NCBI RefSeq assembly: GCF_000204645.1
Contig: NC_015422.1
Span: 806,001-870,000, forward strand
DNA from: Alicycliphilus denitrificans K601
Lineage (GTDB): Bacteria; Pseudomonadota; Gammaproteobacteria; Burkholderiales; Burkholderiaceae_C
Length of the DNA: 64,000 nt
Direction of reading: 5' to 3'
Part shown: piece after piece, positions 53,939 to 64,000 of the stretch
How the letters are laid out: each line of letters starts with the position of its first letter
How positions within the stretch are numbered: the first letter of the stretch is position 1
Translations under genes and position numbers: made by a program
Notes under the pieces: generated by a model
Told to the model about the DNA's origin: nothing
The model's database searches: none
Seen by the model: the letters and a program-made list of their open reading frames with translations, nothing else

Positions 53939-54025
53939 AGAGCTGCTTCCGCTTGTTCTTCAATGATTTCAACATGTCTTCATGCTGAGAACCAGTAGAA
54001 GCAAGTGGGAGCAGCTCTCTTTTTT
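53939..54025 (+). terminator. Long hairpin terminator formed by repeat copy B
   Basis: 17-base arms at 53939-53955 and 54002-54018 pair completely in RNA (two G-U pairs), around a 46-base loop, followed by CTTTTTT. It lies between the convergent DUF3422 and speE genes. Confidence 0.65.
53941..54016. repeat. 76-bp palindromic repeat, copy B
   Basis: 15-base arms AGCTGCTTCCGCTTG and CAAGTGGGAGCAGCT with a 46-base spacer, the same geometry as copy A (39009-39084); arms share AGCTGC and CGCTTG with it. Spacers differ. Confidence 0.7.
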
Positions 54026-54030
54026 GAGGA

Positions 54031-54990
54031 TCAACCCGTCGTCACCGTGACGGGCGGCAGCTCCGACGGATCGCGCACCTCGTCCAGCACGTCCCCGCTG
54101 CGCAGCGGCCGCGTGGGCCGCGCCAGCAGCGCGCGCACGAAGTTGGGCTGGGCCAGCAGCGCCTGGTGCATGGCGCCGTTGTAGAGCTGCAGGCCGTGCA
54201 GGCCGCGCGCGGCGATGCGCGCATCCACTTCGCTCGCGCCGAGCAGGGCCGGGTCGGTGTCGTTCGAGGCCATGGCCATGCACCACAGCGTGCCGTACAG
54301 CGGCACGTACTGCAGGTAGGGGCGGAAGACGGGGAACACCGCGCGCACCGAGGCGGCGATGCGCGTCATGGTCTCGGGCAGGTGGATGGGCGAGCCCAGG
54401 TGCAGCGAGAGCACGCCGCCGGGGTTCAGCGCCCGGCGGCAGGCCGCGTAGAACTCCACGGTGTACAGCTCCACGGCCGGGCCGAAGGGGTCGGTCAGGT
54501 CCAGCACGATCTGGTCGAAGCGCTCGCCGCCCTGCACCAGCAGGTCGCGCGCGTCGCCCAGGCGCAGCTGCAGGCGCGGGTCGTCGAACGCGCCGCGGTG
54601 GATGGCGCCGAGCCACTCGCGCGCCATGGCGACCACGTCGCCGTCCAGCTCGGCCAGCACCACGCGCTCGATGCCCGGCAGCTTGAGCAGCTCCTCGGCC
54701 GCGCCGCCGTCGCCGCCACCCACCACGAGCGCCGTGCGCACGCCCGGGTGGGCGATGGCCGGCAGGTGCACCATGGGCTCGTGGTAGAAGAACTCGTCGC
54801 GCTCGCTGGTCATGAAGCAGCCGTCGATGCGCATCACGCGGCCGAACTGGGCGTTGTCGAAGACCTCGATGTGCTGCCAGGCCGACCGGCGCTCGGCAAG
54901 CGGGCGGCCGCAGCTCAGGTAGAAGCCGAAGTCGGCGTTCAGGCGCTCGGCCACGTAGAGCGTGGCCTGCGCGGCAGGCGTGCCGCTCAT
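54031..54990 (-). CDS. speE: Spermidine synthase-like aminopropyltransferase
   Basis: A 319-residue enzyme of the spermidine synthase family, transferring an aminopropyl group from decarboxylated SAM to putrescine. SAM-binding motif VVGGGDGGAAEELLK, active-site block LDLTDPFGPA (family D-x-T-D-P), and FFYHEPMVHLPA. Longer at the C terminus than E. coli SpeE. It overlaps the upstream speD by one base of the stop codon, so decarboxylation and transfer are encoded together. Confidence 0.92.
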   Translation of the reverse strand: MSGTPAAQATLYVAERLNADFGFYLSCGRPLAERRSAWQHIEVFDNAQFGRVMRIDGCFMTSERDEFFYHEPMVHLPAIAHPGVRTALVVGGGDGGAAEELLKLPGIERVVLAELDGDVVAMAREWLGAIHRGAFDDPRLQLRLGDARDLLVQGGERFDQIVLDLTDPFGPAVELYTVEFYAACRRALNPGGVLSLHLGSPIHLPETMTRIAASVRAVFPVFRPYLQYVPLYGTLWCMAMASNDTDPALLGASEVDARIAARGLHGLQLYNGAMHQALLAQPNFVRALLARPTRPLRSGDVLDEVRDPSELPPVTVTTG

Positions 54991-55400
54991 CAGGCGCGGT
55001 CGACGCGATGCAGGTGGGGGTCCTTGGGGTTGAATGCGGCCTGCAGGTCGTCGAACAGCTTCTGCGCCTTGGGCCGGTTGTTCGCGGTGTAGTTGCACAC
55101 GTACACGTCCAGCGTGACGTAGCCCGCCTCGGGCCAGGTGTGGATGGACAGGTGCGACTCGGCCAGCACCACCACGCCGGTCACGCCGCCGCCCTCGCCG
55201 AAGCTGTGGAACAGGCTGCCCACGGCGGTCAGGCCGGCGGCGGCCACGCGTTCCTTGCAGAAGGTCTCCAGGTACTCGGCGTCCAGCATCAGGCGGCTGT
55301 CGCACAGGCAGCCGTACAGGTCGCCTATCAGGTGCAGGCCGGTGGCCTTGCGCGGGGTGGCGGCAGGTGCTATGGGGACGACGGACTGGAGGTTTTTCAT
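54990..55400 (-). CDS. speD: S-adenosylmethionine decarboxylase proenzyme
   Basis: A 136-residue prokaryotic class 1B (SpeH-type) AdoMet decarboxylase, which makes the aminopropyl donor for polyamine synthesis. The self-cleavage site is Glu81-Ser82 in AESHLSIHTWPE, where Ser82 becomes the pyruvoyl group. The start at 55400 (MKNLQSVVPI) was chosen over a longer frame to 55439. A separate upstream frame ends exactly at this start (ATGA), see findings. Confidence 0.94.
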   Translation of the reverse strand: MKNLQSVVPIAPAATPRKATGLHLIGDLYGCLCDSRLMLDAEYLETFCKERVAAAGLTAVGSLFHSFGEGGGVTGVVVLAESHLSIHTWPEAGYVTLDVYVCNYTANNRPKAQKLFDDLQAAFNPKDPHLHRVDRA

Positions 55401-55766
55401 GGTTCTGGAACCTTTTCCCTTTTTGCGAGGAGGTGGCAAAAACCGCTACCACGGCCGGGGGAGCGCCCCGTCGGGTACCGGCCGGCACGCTGCTGCGGCG
55501 GCAGGCGCGTGACGGAAGGAAAGGAATGTCGCTGGCTCATTGCCGCGCCTTCGTTCCGTTGTGCGCACCTACACGCCCATGCAACGCTGACAGCAATCCG
55601 CCCTGGCCGGAGCCGGGGCATGACATTTTTTCGAACCTATGATTATAGCCGATCGTTATATTAGAACTATGGGTTCTATGGGCGCGCAGCGGAAGGTGAA
55701 GGGTTTCCCCTATGATGCGGGGTTCGCCGCGCGGCCCGGGCCTCGGCGATCCCATTTCTGTCCAAC
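55401..55766. other. 366-base divergent intergenic region between speD and mlaF
   Basis: No clear gene. From the speD side it holds a GC-rich leader of about 220 bases, containing an open frame of up to 74 codons (minus strand, to 55397) that ends on the speD ATG. Near 55622-55680 lies an AT-rich island with a perfect TATAAT on the minus strand (55642-55647), the likely speD -10, and an inverted repeat AGAAC-N5-GTTCT (55663-55677). The mlaF promoter probably lies in the same island or just after it. Confidence 0.5.
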
Positions 55767-56615
55767 ATGCAACCCCAATCCCCCGCGTCCAGCGACGCCC
55801 TCGTGGAACTGTGCAACGTCACCTTCGGGTACGGCGAGCGCGTGATCCTGCGCGACCTGTCCCTGACGGTGCCGCGCGGCAAGGTCACGGCGCTCATGGG
55901 CGCCTCGGGCGGGGGCAAGACCACGGTGCTGCGCCTGATCGGCGGGCAGCAGCGCGCGCAGCAGGGCGAGGTGCTGGTGGCCGGGCAGGACGTGGGCCGC
56001 ATGGACACCGCGCAGCTCTACGCCGCGCGTCGGCGCATGGGCATGCTGTTCCAGTTCGGCGCGCTGTTCACCGACATGAGCGTGTTCGAGAACGTGGCCT
56101 TCCCGCTGCGCGAGCACACCGATCTGCCCGAGGAGCTGATCCGCGACATCGTGCTCATGAAGCTCAACGCCGTGGGCCTGCGCGGCGCGCGCGACCTCAT
56201 GCCCAGCCAGATCTCGGGCGGCATGGCGCGGCGCGTGGCGCTGGCGCGCGCCATTGCGCTCGATCCCGAGCTCATCATGTACGACGAGCCCTTCGCGGGG
56301 CTGGACCCGATCTCGCTGGGCACGGCCGCGCAGCTCATCCGCCAGCTGGGCGACGCCATGGGCCTGACCACCATCGTCGTCTCGCACGACCTGGAGGAGA
56401 CCTTCCGCCTGGCGGACCACGTCATCATCCTCGGCCCCGGCACCGTGGCCGCGCAGGGCACGCCCGAAGAGGTGCGCGCCAGCACCGACCCGCTGGTGCA
56501 CCAGTTCGTGCACGCGCTGCCCACGGGGCCCGTGCCGTTCCACTACCCCGGCCCCAGCGTGGCCCAGGACTTCGGCCCCGTCGGCGCGCAGCACCAGGAC
56601 GGAGGTACGCCATGA
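55767..56615 (+). CDS. mlaF: Phospholipid ABC transporter ATP-binding protein MlaF
   Basis: A 282-residue ATPase of the Mla system, which keeps phospholipids out of the outer leaflet of the outer membrane. Walker [10 protein letters not shown] (45-53), Q-loop [20 protein letters not shown] (typical of MlaF/Ttg2A), signature ISGGMARR, Walker [12 protein letters not shown] and VSHDLEET. First gene of mlaFEDACB, overlapping mlaE (ATGA). Confidence 0.95.
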   Translation: MQPQSPASSDALVELCNVTFGYGERVILRDLSLTVPRGKVTALMGASGGGKTTVLRLIGGQQRAQQGEVLVAGQDVGRMDTAQLYAARRRMGMLFQFGALFTDMSVFENVAFPLREHTDLPEELIRDIVLMKLNAVGLRGARDLMPSQISGGMARRVALARAIALDPELIMYDEPFAGLDPISLGTAAQLIRQLGDAMGLTTIVVSHDLEETFRLADHVIILGPGTVAAQGTPEEVRASTDPLVHQFVHALPTGPVPFHYPGPSVAQDFGPVGAQHQDGGTP

Positions 56616-57394
56616 GCTGGTGGCGGCCGTCGCACGTGGGCTATGCCGTGCGCAGCAAGCTGGCGGACCTCGGCATGGGCGCGCGCCTGTTCGTGCGCCT
56701 CGTGGGCCTGTTCGGCACGGCCATGCGGCGCTTCGGTCTGGTGCGCGACCAGGTGCACTTCCTGGGCAACTATTCGCTGTCCATCATCGCCATGTCGGGC
56801 CTGTTCGTGGGCTTCGTGCTGGCGCTGCAGGGCTACAACGTGCTGCAGCTCTACGGCTCGGCCAACTCGCTGGGCCTGGTGGTCACGCTGGGGCTGGTGC
56901 GCGAGCTCGGACCCGTGGTCACGGCGCTGCTGTTCGCCGGCCGCGCGGGCACCTCGCTCACGGCCGAGATCGGCCTCATGCGCGCGGGCGAGCAGCTCTC
57001 GGCCATGGAGATGATGGCCGTGGACCCGGTGCAGCGCATCCTGGCGCCGCGCTTCTGGGGCGGCGTGATCGCCATGCCGCTCCTGGCGGCGGTGTTCAGC
57101 GCCGTGGGCGTGATCGGCGGCTGGCTGGTCGGCGTGGTGCTGATCGGCGTGGACGGCGGCGCCTTCTGGGGGCAGATGCAAAGCAGCGTCGACGTCTGGA
57201 AGGACGTGGGCAACGGCGTTGTCAAGAGCGTCGTGTTCGGCGTGGCCGTCACCTTCATCGCGGTGCTGCAGGGCTACATGGCCAAGCCCACGCCCGAGGG
57301 CGTTTCGCGCGCCACCACGCGCACCGTGGTCATGGCATCGCTCACCGTGCTGGGGCTGGACTTCGTCCTCACGGCACTGATGTTCAGTATTTGA
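56612..57394 (+). CDS. mlaE: Phospholipid ABC transporter permease MlaE
   Basis: A 260-residue inner-membrane permease of the MlaE/YrbE family with about five to six hydrophobic segments. Conserved stretch [27 protein letters not shown] and [23 protein letters not shown] precedes the start, which overlaps the mlaF stop. Confidence 0.95.
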   Translation: MSWWRPSHVGYAVRSKLADLGMGARLFVRLVGLFGTAMRRFGLVRDQVHFLGNYSLSIIAMSGLFVGFVLALQGYNVLQLYGSANSLGLVVTLGLVRELGPVVTALLFAGRAGTSLTAEIGLMRAGEQLSAMEMMAVDPVQRILAPRFWGGVIAMPLLAAVFSAVGVIGGWLVGVVLIGVDGGAFWGQMQSSVDVWKDVGNGVVKSVVFGVAVTFIAVLQGYMAKPTPEGVSRATTRTVVMASLTVLGLDFVLTALMFSI

Positions 57395-57428
57395 GGAGCG
57401 GCAGCCACCGCCGCCGAGGAAATTCACC

Positions 57429-57917
57429 ATGCAGCATTCCAAGAACGATATCTGGGTCGGGCTGTTCGTCCTGCTCGGAGGCGCGGCGCTGGTCTTCCTG
57501 GCCCTGCAGTCGGCCAACTTGCTCCAGCTCAACTTCCGCTCTGGCTACGTGATCACGGCGCGCTTCGACAACATCGGCGGCCTCAAGCCCAAGGCGGCGG
57601 TGCGCAGCGCCGGCGTGGTCGTGGGGCGCGTGCAGTCGATCAGCTTCGACGACAAGACCTACCAGGCGCGCGTGGCGCTGGAGATCGAAAAGCGCTACGC
57701 TTTCCCCAAGGACAGCTCGCTCAAGATCCTGACCAGCGGCCTGCTGGGCGACCAGTACATCGGCATCGAGCCCGGCGCGGAGGAGGACAACCTCGCCGAC
57801 GGCAGCATGGTCACGAACACGCAGTCCGCCGTGGTGCTGGAAAACCTGATCGGCCAGTTCCTCTACGGCAAGGCAGAGCAGGGCGCTGCTCCGGCGGGCG
57901 GAGGTGGAAAAAAATGA
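57429..57917 (+). CDS. mlaD: Phospholipid transport MCE-domain protein MlaD
   Basis: A 162-residue protein anchored by one transmembrane helix (about 8-28, IWVGLFVLLGGAALVFLAL) with a periplasmic MCE domain (about 38-115: ARFDNIGGLKPKAAVRSAGV, LTSGLLGDQYIGIEPG). It forms the hexameric ring on MlaFE that receives lipid. Overlaps mlaA by four bases. Confidence 0.96.
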   Translation: MQHSKNDIWVGLFVLLGGAALVFLALQSANLLQLNFRSGYVITARFDNIGGLKPKAAVRSAGVVVGRVQSISFDDKTYQARVALEIEKRYAFPKDSSLKILTSGLLGDQYIGIEPGAEEDNLADGSMVTNTQSAVVLENLIGQFLYGKAEQGAAPAGGGGKK

Positions 57918-58654
57918 CAACTGACTCACGATCCAGAACCCGGGCGGCGCGCTGGGCGGCGCTGCTGCTCGGCGCGGCCCTTGCCACCGGCTGCGCCACG
58001 GGCCCCAATGCCAACCCGGCCGACCCGTTCGAGCCCTACAACCGCGGCATGACCCGGTTCAACGAGAACGTGGACAAGGCCGTGCTCAAGCCCGTGGCCA
58101 CCGTGTACCGCGACGTGATACCGAGGCCCGTGCGCACTGGCGTGGGTAACTTCTTCGCCAACCTGGGCGACGCCTGGTCGTTCGTCAACAACCTGCTGCA
58201 GGCGCGCGGCCTGGAGGCTTACGAGAGCCTCGTGCGCTTCAGCACGAACACGGTCTTCGGCCTGGGCGGGCTGCTGGACATCGCGAGCGAGGCCGGCATA
58301 GAGCGCCACAAGCAGGACTTCGGCCTGACGCTGGGGCGCTGGGGCGTGCCCACGGGCCCCTATCTGGTGCTGCCGCTGCTGGGCCCGTCCACGGTGCGCG
58401 ACACGGCGGCCCTGCCCGTGGACTACTTCGTCGGCGACCCGGTGGGTTATGTAAACGATGTGCCGGTGCGCAATTCGCTCTATGGCCTGCGCTTCGTGGA
58501 CAAGCGCGCCAGCCTGCTGCACGCGACCAGCGTGCTCGACGAGGCCGCGCTCGACTCCTACAGCTTCACGCGCGACGTGTACCTCAAGCTGCGTGGGGGG
58601 GCGAAAGCCGGCGCGGACGACGAGGAAGGCGGCAAGCTGCCCGACGACTATTGA
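57914..58654 (+). CDS. mlaA: Outer-membrane lipoprotein MlaA (VacJ)
   Basis: A 246-residue lipoprotein with lipobox LATGC (Cys27), then the MlaA domain: DPFEPYNRGMTRFNENVDK, RTGVGNFFANLGDAWSFVNNLLQ, RWGVPTGPYLVLPLLGPST. It removes mislocalised phospholipids from the outer leaflet. In E. coli mlaA is encoded apart from the rest; here it sits within the operon, an arrangement seen in other betaproteobacteria. Confidence 0.95.
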   Translation: MTTDSRSRTRAARWAALLLGAALATGCATGPNANPADPFEPYNRGMTRFNENVDKAVLKPVATVYRDVIPRPVRTGVGNFFANLGDAWSFVNNLLQARGLEAYESLVRFSTNTVFGLGGLLDIASEAGIERHKQDFGLTLGRWGVPTGPYLVLPLLGPSTVRDTAALPVDYFVGDPVGYVNDVPVRNSLYGLRFVDKRASLLHATSVLDEAALDSYSFTRDVYLKLRGGAKAGADDEEGGKLPDDY

Positions 58655-58771
58655 CGGCGGCGCCCCGCGGGCATGGTTGCAGTTGCTTGCATCCCGGCAC
58701 GCGGGCGACGCAATGTGCGCGCGCCCCGCACCCCACAATCAAAAAAACAAAAACTCTGCAAGGATCTCCCC

Positions 58772-59434
58772 ATGACCAACCGTCGCACCCTCATGCAATC
58801 GGCCGCCGCCCTGGTGGTGGCCGCCGGGCTGCCCTGGCACCAGGCCGCGCTGGCCGCCGACGAGGCGCCCGATGCGCTGATCAAGCGCCTGTCGGCCGAC
58901 GTGCTGGAGACCGTGCGCAATGACAAGTCCATCAAGAGCGGCGACGTGGACAAGATCATGGTGCTGGTGAACAAGGCCATCCTGCCGCACGTGAACTTCC
59001 GCCGCATGACGGCCGCCGCCGTCGGGCCGGCCTGGCGCAGCGCCACGCCCGAGCAGCAAAAGCGCCTGCAGGACGAGTTCAAGACCCTGCTGGTGCGCAC
59101 CTACTCCGGCGCCCTGAGCCAGGTCACGGACCAGACCATCGTCGTCAAGCCGCTGCGCGCCGCGCCGGGGGATACGGACGTGCTGGTGCGCACCGAGATC
59201 CGCGGCCGCGGCAATCCGGTGCAGCTGGACTACCGCCTGGAAAAGACCCCGGGCGAGGGCGGCGGCTGGAAGATCTACAACCTGAACGTGCTGGGCGTGT
59301 GGCTGGTCGATACCTACCGTCCCCAGTTCGCCCAGGAGATCAACGCCAAGGGCGTGGACGGCCTGATCGAGACCCTGGCCGCGCGCAACAAGGCCAATGC
59401 CGGCACCAACGCCGGCGTCGCCGGCGCGAAGTGA
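58772..59434 (+). CDS. mlaC: Phospholipid-binding periplasmic protein MlaC
   Basis: A 220-residue periplasmic lipid shuttle between MlaA and MlaD. The signal peptide (about 1-29) has consecutive arginines (NRRTLMQ), so Tat export is possible. Conserved core VNFRRMTAAAVGPAWRSATPEQ and GGWKIYNLNVLGVWLVDTYR. AAGGA lies upstream of the ATG. The 117-base gap after mlaA is longer than the other junctions of the operon. Confidence 0.95.
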   Translation: MTNRRTLMQSAAALVVAAGLPWHQAALAADEAPDALIKRLSADVLETVRNDKSIKSGDVDKIMVLVNKAILPHVNFRRMTAAAVGPAWRSATPEQQKRLQDEFKTLLVRTYSGALSQVTDQTIVVKPLRAAPGDTDVLVRTEIRGRGNPVQLDYRLEKTPGEGGGWKIYNLNVLGVWLVDTYRPQFAQEINAKGVDGLIETLAARNKANAGTNAGVAGAK

Positions 59435-59451
59435 GCGCGGAGGGCGTCTGC

Positions 59452-59724
59452 ATGCTGGTACTGCCTGCCGAACTCACGCACCGCCAGGCCTCGGTCAGCC
59501 TGCGCATGCTGCTGCAGGCGCTCAAGGCCCAGGGCGAGCAGCAGGTGGTGGTCGATGCCGGGGCGCTGGCCGCCTTCGACTCGTCGGCCCTGGCCGTGCT
59601 GCTGGAGTGCCGCCGCGTGGCCGTTTCCGAGGGCAAGGGCTTCATGGTCAAGGCCCTGCCGCCGGCGCTGGCCAGCCTGGCGGGCCTGTACGGCGTGCAG
59701 GAGCTGCTGCCCTCGTTGGGGTGA
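59452..59724 (+). CDS. mlaB: STAS-domain protein MlaB
   Basis: A 90-residue STAS protein that stabilises and activates the MlaFE ATPase complex in the cytoplasm. The conserved STAS serine region VDAGALAAFDSSALAVLLECRR is present. The ATG at 59452 has GGAGGG seven bases upstream; a GTG at 59431 overlapping the mlaC stop is the alternative. Confidence 0.9.
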   Translation: MLVLPAELTHRQASVSLRMLLQALKAQGEQQVVVDAGALAAFDSSALAVLLECRRVAVSEGKGFMVKALPPALASLAGLYGVQELLPSLG

Positions 59725-59725
59725 A

Positions 59726-59754
59726 CCCCGAAGGCGGCGTGCCGGCCTTCGGGG
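59726..59754 (+). terminator. Stem-loop after mlaB
   Basis: Perfect 10-bp stem CCCCGAAGGC/GCCTTCGGGG with a 9-base loop directly after the mlaB stop. No T-run follows, so it may be a pause, RNA-stability or attenuating element. Confidence 0.4.
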
Positions 59755-59787
59755 AGATACTTGCCGTGCTGAACACGAAAATCCACC

Positions 59788-61083
59788 ATGTCCAAGCCCG
59801 AACCCGGTGCGGCACCCTCCGGCCCGGCGCCCGATCCGTTTCGACAGCTGCTCGACGAGGTCGGGGCCTTCGTCTACACCATCGACTTGCAGGGGTGCTA
59901 CACCTACGCCAACCGCCTGGTGCTGGAGCTGCTGGGGCATCCGCTGGACTACGTGCTGGGCAAGGACATCAGCCACTTTTTCGGCGAGAAGAGCAACCAA
60001 GTCATTCGTGAGAACGATGCGCGCGTGCTGCGCGGTGGTGAGACCATCGCGCGCGAGGAAACCAACCTCATCAAGGCCACGGGCGAGCTGCGCACCTACT
60101 GGTCCATGAAGAAGCCGCTGCGCGACGCCGCGGGCAACATCGTCGGCATGCTGGGCATCTCGCACGACATCACCGAGAAGAAGCGCCTGGAAGACCGCGT
60201 GCGCAAGCAGAAGGAGCTGCTCGACACCGTCCTGGACAACGTGGACGCGCTGGTCTACATGAAGGACGCCAACCGGCGCTTCGTCTACGCCAACCAGCAT
60301 ATGGCCGACGTCCTGGGCCTGCCGGTCGAGCGCATCGTCGGCAGCCTGGACACGGACCTCCTGCCGCGCGACCTGGCCGACAGATTCTGGGCGATGGACC
60401 AGAAGATCTTCGCATCGGGGCAGCGCCAGAGCAGCGAGGAGGCGGTGGTCGATGCCTGCGGGCGGCTGCGCCACTACTGGCGCGTGGTCGTGCCCCTGCC
60501 CGCGCCCGACGGCACGCCGGCGGTGATCGGCCTGAGCACCGACATCACCGAGCTGCACGAGCTCAAGGAGGAGCTCAGGCGTCAGGCCAGCACCGATGGC
60601 CTGACGGGCCTGGCCAACCGGCGCAGCTTCTGCGAACGCGCCGGGCACGAGTTCGCGCGCAGCCGCAGGCACGGCACGCCGCTGTCCCTGATCGCCATCG
60701 ACATCGACCATTTCAAGCGTTTCAACGACAGCTACGGCCACCCGCTGGGCGACCGCGTGCTGTGCGCGTTCGCAGCCTGTTGCCAGAGCATGCTGCGCGA
60801 GGCAGACCTGTGCGCCCGCACCGGCGGGGAGGAGTTCTGCATCCTGCTGCCGGACACGGGCCTCGATGACGCCCGGCGCATCGCCGAGCGCATCCGCGTG
60901 TCGGCTGGCTCCCTGTGCGTGGACGGGCAGAGCCCGCAGCTGCGCATCAGCGCGAGCTTCGGCGTCGCCAGCCTGGAGAGCGGCGACCAGGCGTTCGACA
61001 CGCTGTTCTCGCGCGCCGACCGGGCGCTCTACTGCGCCAAGCAGCAGGGCCGGGACTGCATCTTCGCCTGGCCCGGAGGTTGA
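59788..61083 (+). CDS. Diguanylate cyclase with two PAS domains
   Basis: A 431-residue soluble signalling protein. PAS domain 1 (about 18-130, FVYTIDLQGCYTYANRLV) and PAS domain 2 (about 145-265, ALVYMKDANRRFVYANQHM) precede a GGDEF domain (about 270-430). The active-site motif is GGEEF, a functional variant, and an inhibitory I-site R-E-A-D lies five residues before it. It should make cyclic di-GMP in response to a small ligand or redox cue. It has no membrane segment. It is located between mlaB and an ABC exporter pair, unlike the more usual contiguous order. Confidence 0.92.
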   Translation: MSKPEPGAAPSGPAPDPFRQLLDEVGAFVYTIDLQGCYTYANRLVLELLGHPLDYVLGKDISHFFGEKSNQVIRENDARVLRGGETIAREETNLIKATGELRTYWSMKKPLRDAAGNIVGMLGISHDITEKKRLEDRVRKQKELLDTVLDNVDALVYMKDANRRFVYANQHMADVLGLPVERIVGSLDTDLLPRDLADRFWAMDQKIFASGQRQSSEEAVVDACGRLRHYWRVVVPLPAPDGTPAVIGLSTDITELHELKEELRRQASTDGLTGLANRRSFCERAGHEFARSRRHGTPLSLIAIDIDHFKRFNDSYGHPLGDRVLCAFAACCQSMLREADLCARTGGEEFCILLPDTGLDDARRIAERIRVSAGSLCVDGQSPQLRISASFGVASLESGDQAFDTLFSRADRALYCAKQQGRDCIFAWPGG

Positions 61084-61164
61084 CTCCCCGGGTGGGCCGC
61101 CCCCCGCCGCCTATGTCCCCGCAGGCGCCTGTCCGGCGGCGGCGACTTAGAATGCGCGGTTCCC

Positions 61165-62081
<917 letters not shown>

Positions 62082-62085
<4 letters not shown>

Positions 62086-62837
62086 CCGGCTGGCAGACCC
62101 TGTTCTACAAGGAGGTGCTGCGCTTCTGGAAGGTGGCCTTCCAGACCGTGGCCGCGCCCGTGCTCACCGCCGTGCTGTACCTGCTGATCTTCAGCCACGT
62201 GCTGGAGGACCGCGTGCAGGTCTACGGGCAGCTGAGCTACACCGCCTTCCTGGTGCCGGGCCTGGTGATGATGAGCATGCTGCAGAACTCCTTCGCCAAC
62301 AGCTCGTCCAGCCTCATCCAGAGCAAGATCATGGGCAACCTGGTGTTCGTGCTGCTCACCCCGCTGTCGCACTGGGCCTGGTTCACGGCCTACGTGGGCT
62401 CGTCGGTGCTGCGCGGGCTGCTCGTCGGCCTGGGGGTGTTCGCCGTCACGCTGGCCTTCGCGCGGCCGGCGTTCAGCGCGCTGCCCTGGGTCTTCGTCTT
62501 CGCCCTGCTGGGTGCGGCGCTGCTGGCCACGCTGGGCGTGATCGCCGGCCTGTGGGCCGACAAGTTCGACCAGATGGCCTCGTTCCAGAACTTCCTCATC
62601 ATGCCCATGACGTTCCTGTCGGGCGTGTTCTACTCCATCCACTCGCTGCCACCCTTCTGGCAGCATGCCAGCCGCTTCAACCCGTTCTTCTACATGATCG
62701 ACGGCTTCCGCTACGGCTTCTTCGGCGTGAGCGACGTTTCGCCCTGGCTCAGCCTGGCCATCGTCGGCGGCGCCTGGCTGGCCGTCAGCTTCCTGGCCCT
62801 GCGCCTGCTGCGCACGGGCTACAAGATCCGCAACTGA
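62082..62837 (+). CDS. ABC-2 type transporter permease (YadH-like)
   Basis: A 251-residue permease with six predicted membrane helices and the ABC-2 signature region (MASFQNFLIMPMTFLSGVFYS, PPFWQHASRFNPFFYMIDGF). It forms an exporter with the upstream ATPase. Similar to E. coli YadH, whose substrate is also undefined. Confidence 0.92.
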
Positions 62838-62850
62838 ATTCCTTTCCGCC

Positions 62851-63099
62851 ATGACTGCAGACCAAATCAAAGACATCATCAGCGCCGCCATGGCCTGCGA
62901 CTACATCACGCTCGAAGGCGACGGCCGCCACTGGTACGCCGTCATCGTTTCCGCCGAGTTCGAGGGCAAGCGCCCGATACAGCGCCACCAGCGCGTCTAC
63001 GCTACGCTGGGCGACAAGATGCAGCGCGACGAGGTGCATGCGCTGTCGATGAAGACCTTCACCCCGGCCGAGTGGGCGGCGGCGCGGCAGCAGGCCTGA
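62851..63099 (+). CDS. BolA family protein (IbaG-like)
   Basis: An 82-residue BolA-fold protein; such proteins bind monothiol glutaredoxins and iron-sulfur clusters or DNA. Family core: DYITLEGDGRHWYAVIVSAEFEGK and a conserved histidine in HQRVYATLGDKM. Directly precedes murA, as IbaG does in E. coli, which favours the IbaG subgroup. Confidence 0.92.
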   Translation: MTADQIKDIISAAMACDYITLEGDGRHWYAVIVSAEFEGKRPIQRHQRVYATLGDKMQRDEVHALSMKTFTPAEWAAARQQA

Positions 63100-63123
63100 T
63101 GCCCCCTATTTGATTAAAAGCCC

Positions 63124-64000
<877 letters not shown>

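Noticed and set aside
54031..55488. An apparent 485-residue SpeD-SpeE fusion
   Set aside because: The N-terminal part is the wrong frame of speD. SpeD itself is encoded in another frame with its own ATG, cleavage site and stop overlapping speE.

Overview
The window is a GC-rich stretch of a betaproteobacterial chromosome, most likely from the family Comamonadaceae (an Acidovorax, Diaphorobacter or Alicycliphilus relative). I infer this from the codon bias, from the gene orders (tal-pgi with a HexR-type regulator, pilMNOPQ next to aroB-dgt, the mla operon followed by bolA and murA, resB-ccsB, msrPQ), and from short intergenic repeats with an AGCGCTTG core that I associate with this family. About 58 protein genes were called. 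I saw no rRNA, tRNA, CRISPR array or prophage. The first gene (an ABC ATPase) and the last (murA) are cut by the window edges.

Layout. 1-9.3 kb: end of a peptide ABC transporter, a PEBP-family protein, a HexR-like repressor divergent from tal-pgi, then on the minus strand groES-groL (with a CIRCE operator), a NadM-Nudix fusion and metK. 9.4-16.1 kb: two lipid A-type acyltransferases, then a LysR gene divergent from a compact catabolic cluster (two TctC-type binding proteins, a beta-decarboxylating dehydrogenase, an amidohydrolase). 16.1-25.8 kb: housekeeping and redox genes (engB, cytochrome c4, resB-ccsB, msrPQ, a di-iron metallo-hydrolase, lysA-lptM, cyaY). 25.8-39.0 kb: mrcA divergent from the type IV pilus genes pilMNOPQ, an Ig-like lipoprotein, aroB, dgt, a DUF1415 protein and a methyltransferase. 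39.1-43.8 kb: a minus-strand pair (orphan binding protein and methylmalonate-semialdehyde dehydrogenase) beside a frameshifted LysR gene, then a REP-associated transposase with terminal inverted repeats. 43.9-55.4 kb: gltBD, an amino-acid ABC transporter, a DUF3422 protein, and speD-speE on the minus strand. 55.8-64 kb: mlaFEDACB (outer-membrane lipid asymmetry), a PAS-GGDEF diguanylate cyclase, an ABC-2 exporter pair, bolA and murA.

Most of the window is core metabolism and envelope biology in tightly packed operons with ATGA or GTGA overlaps. The points most worth a second look are: the LysR/TctC/dehydrogenase/amidohydrolase cluster of unknown substrate; an Ig-like lipoprotein where aroK is often found; a pair of 76-bp palindromic repeats with identical geometry, plus half-copies that reach into the groESL spacer and the pgi coding sequence; a possible upstream ORF coupled to speD; a structured metK leader; and a diguanylate cyclase inside the mla-murA gene run. 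Assignments rest on reading motifs by eye. No database search was possible.
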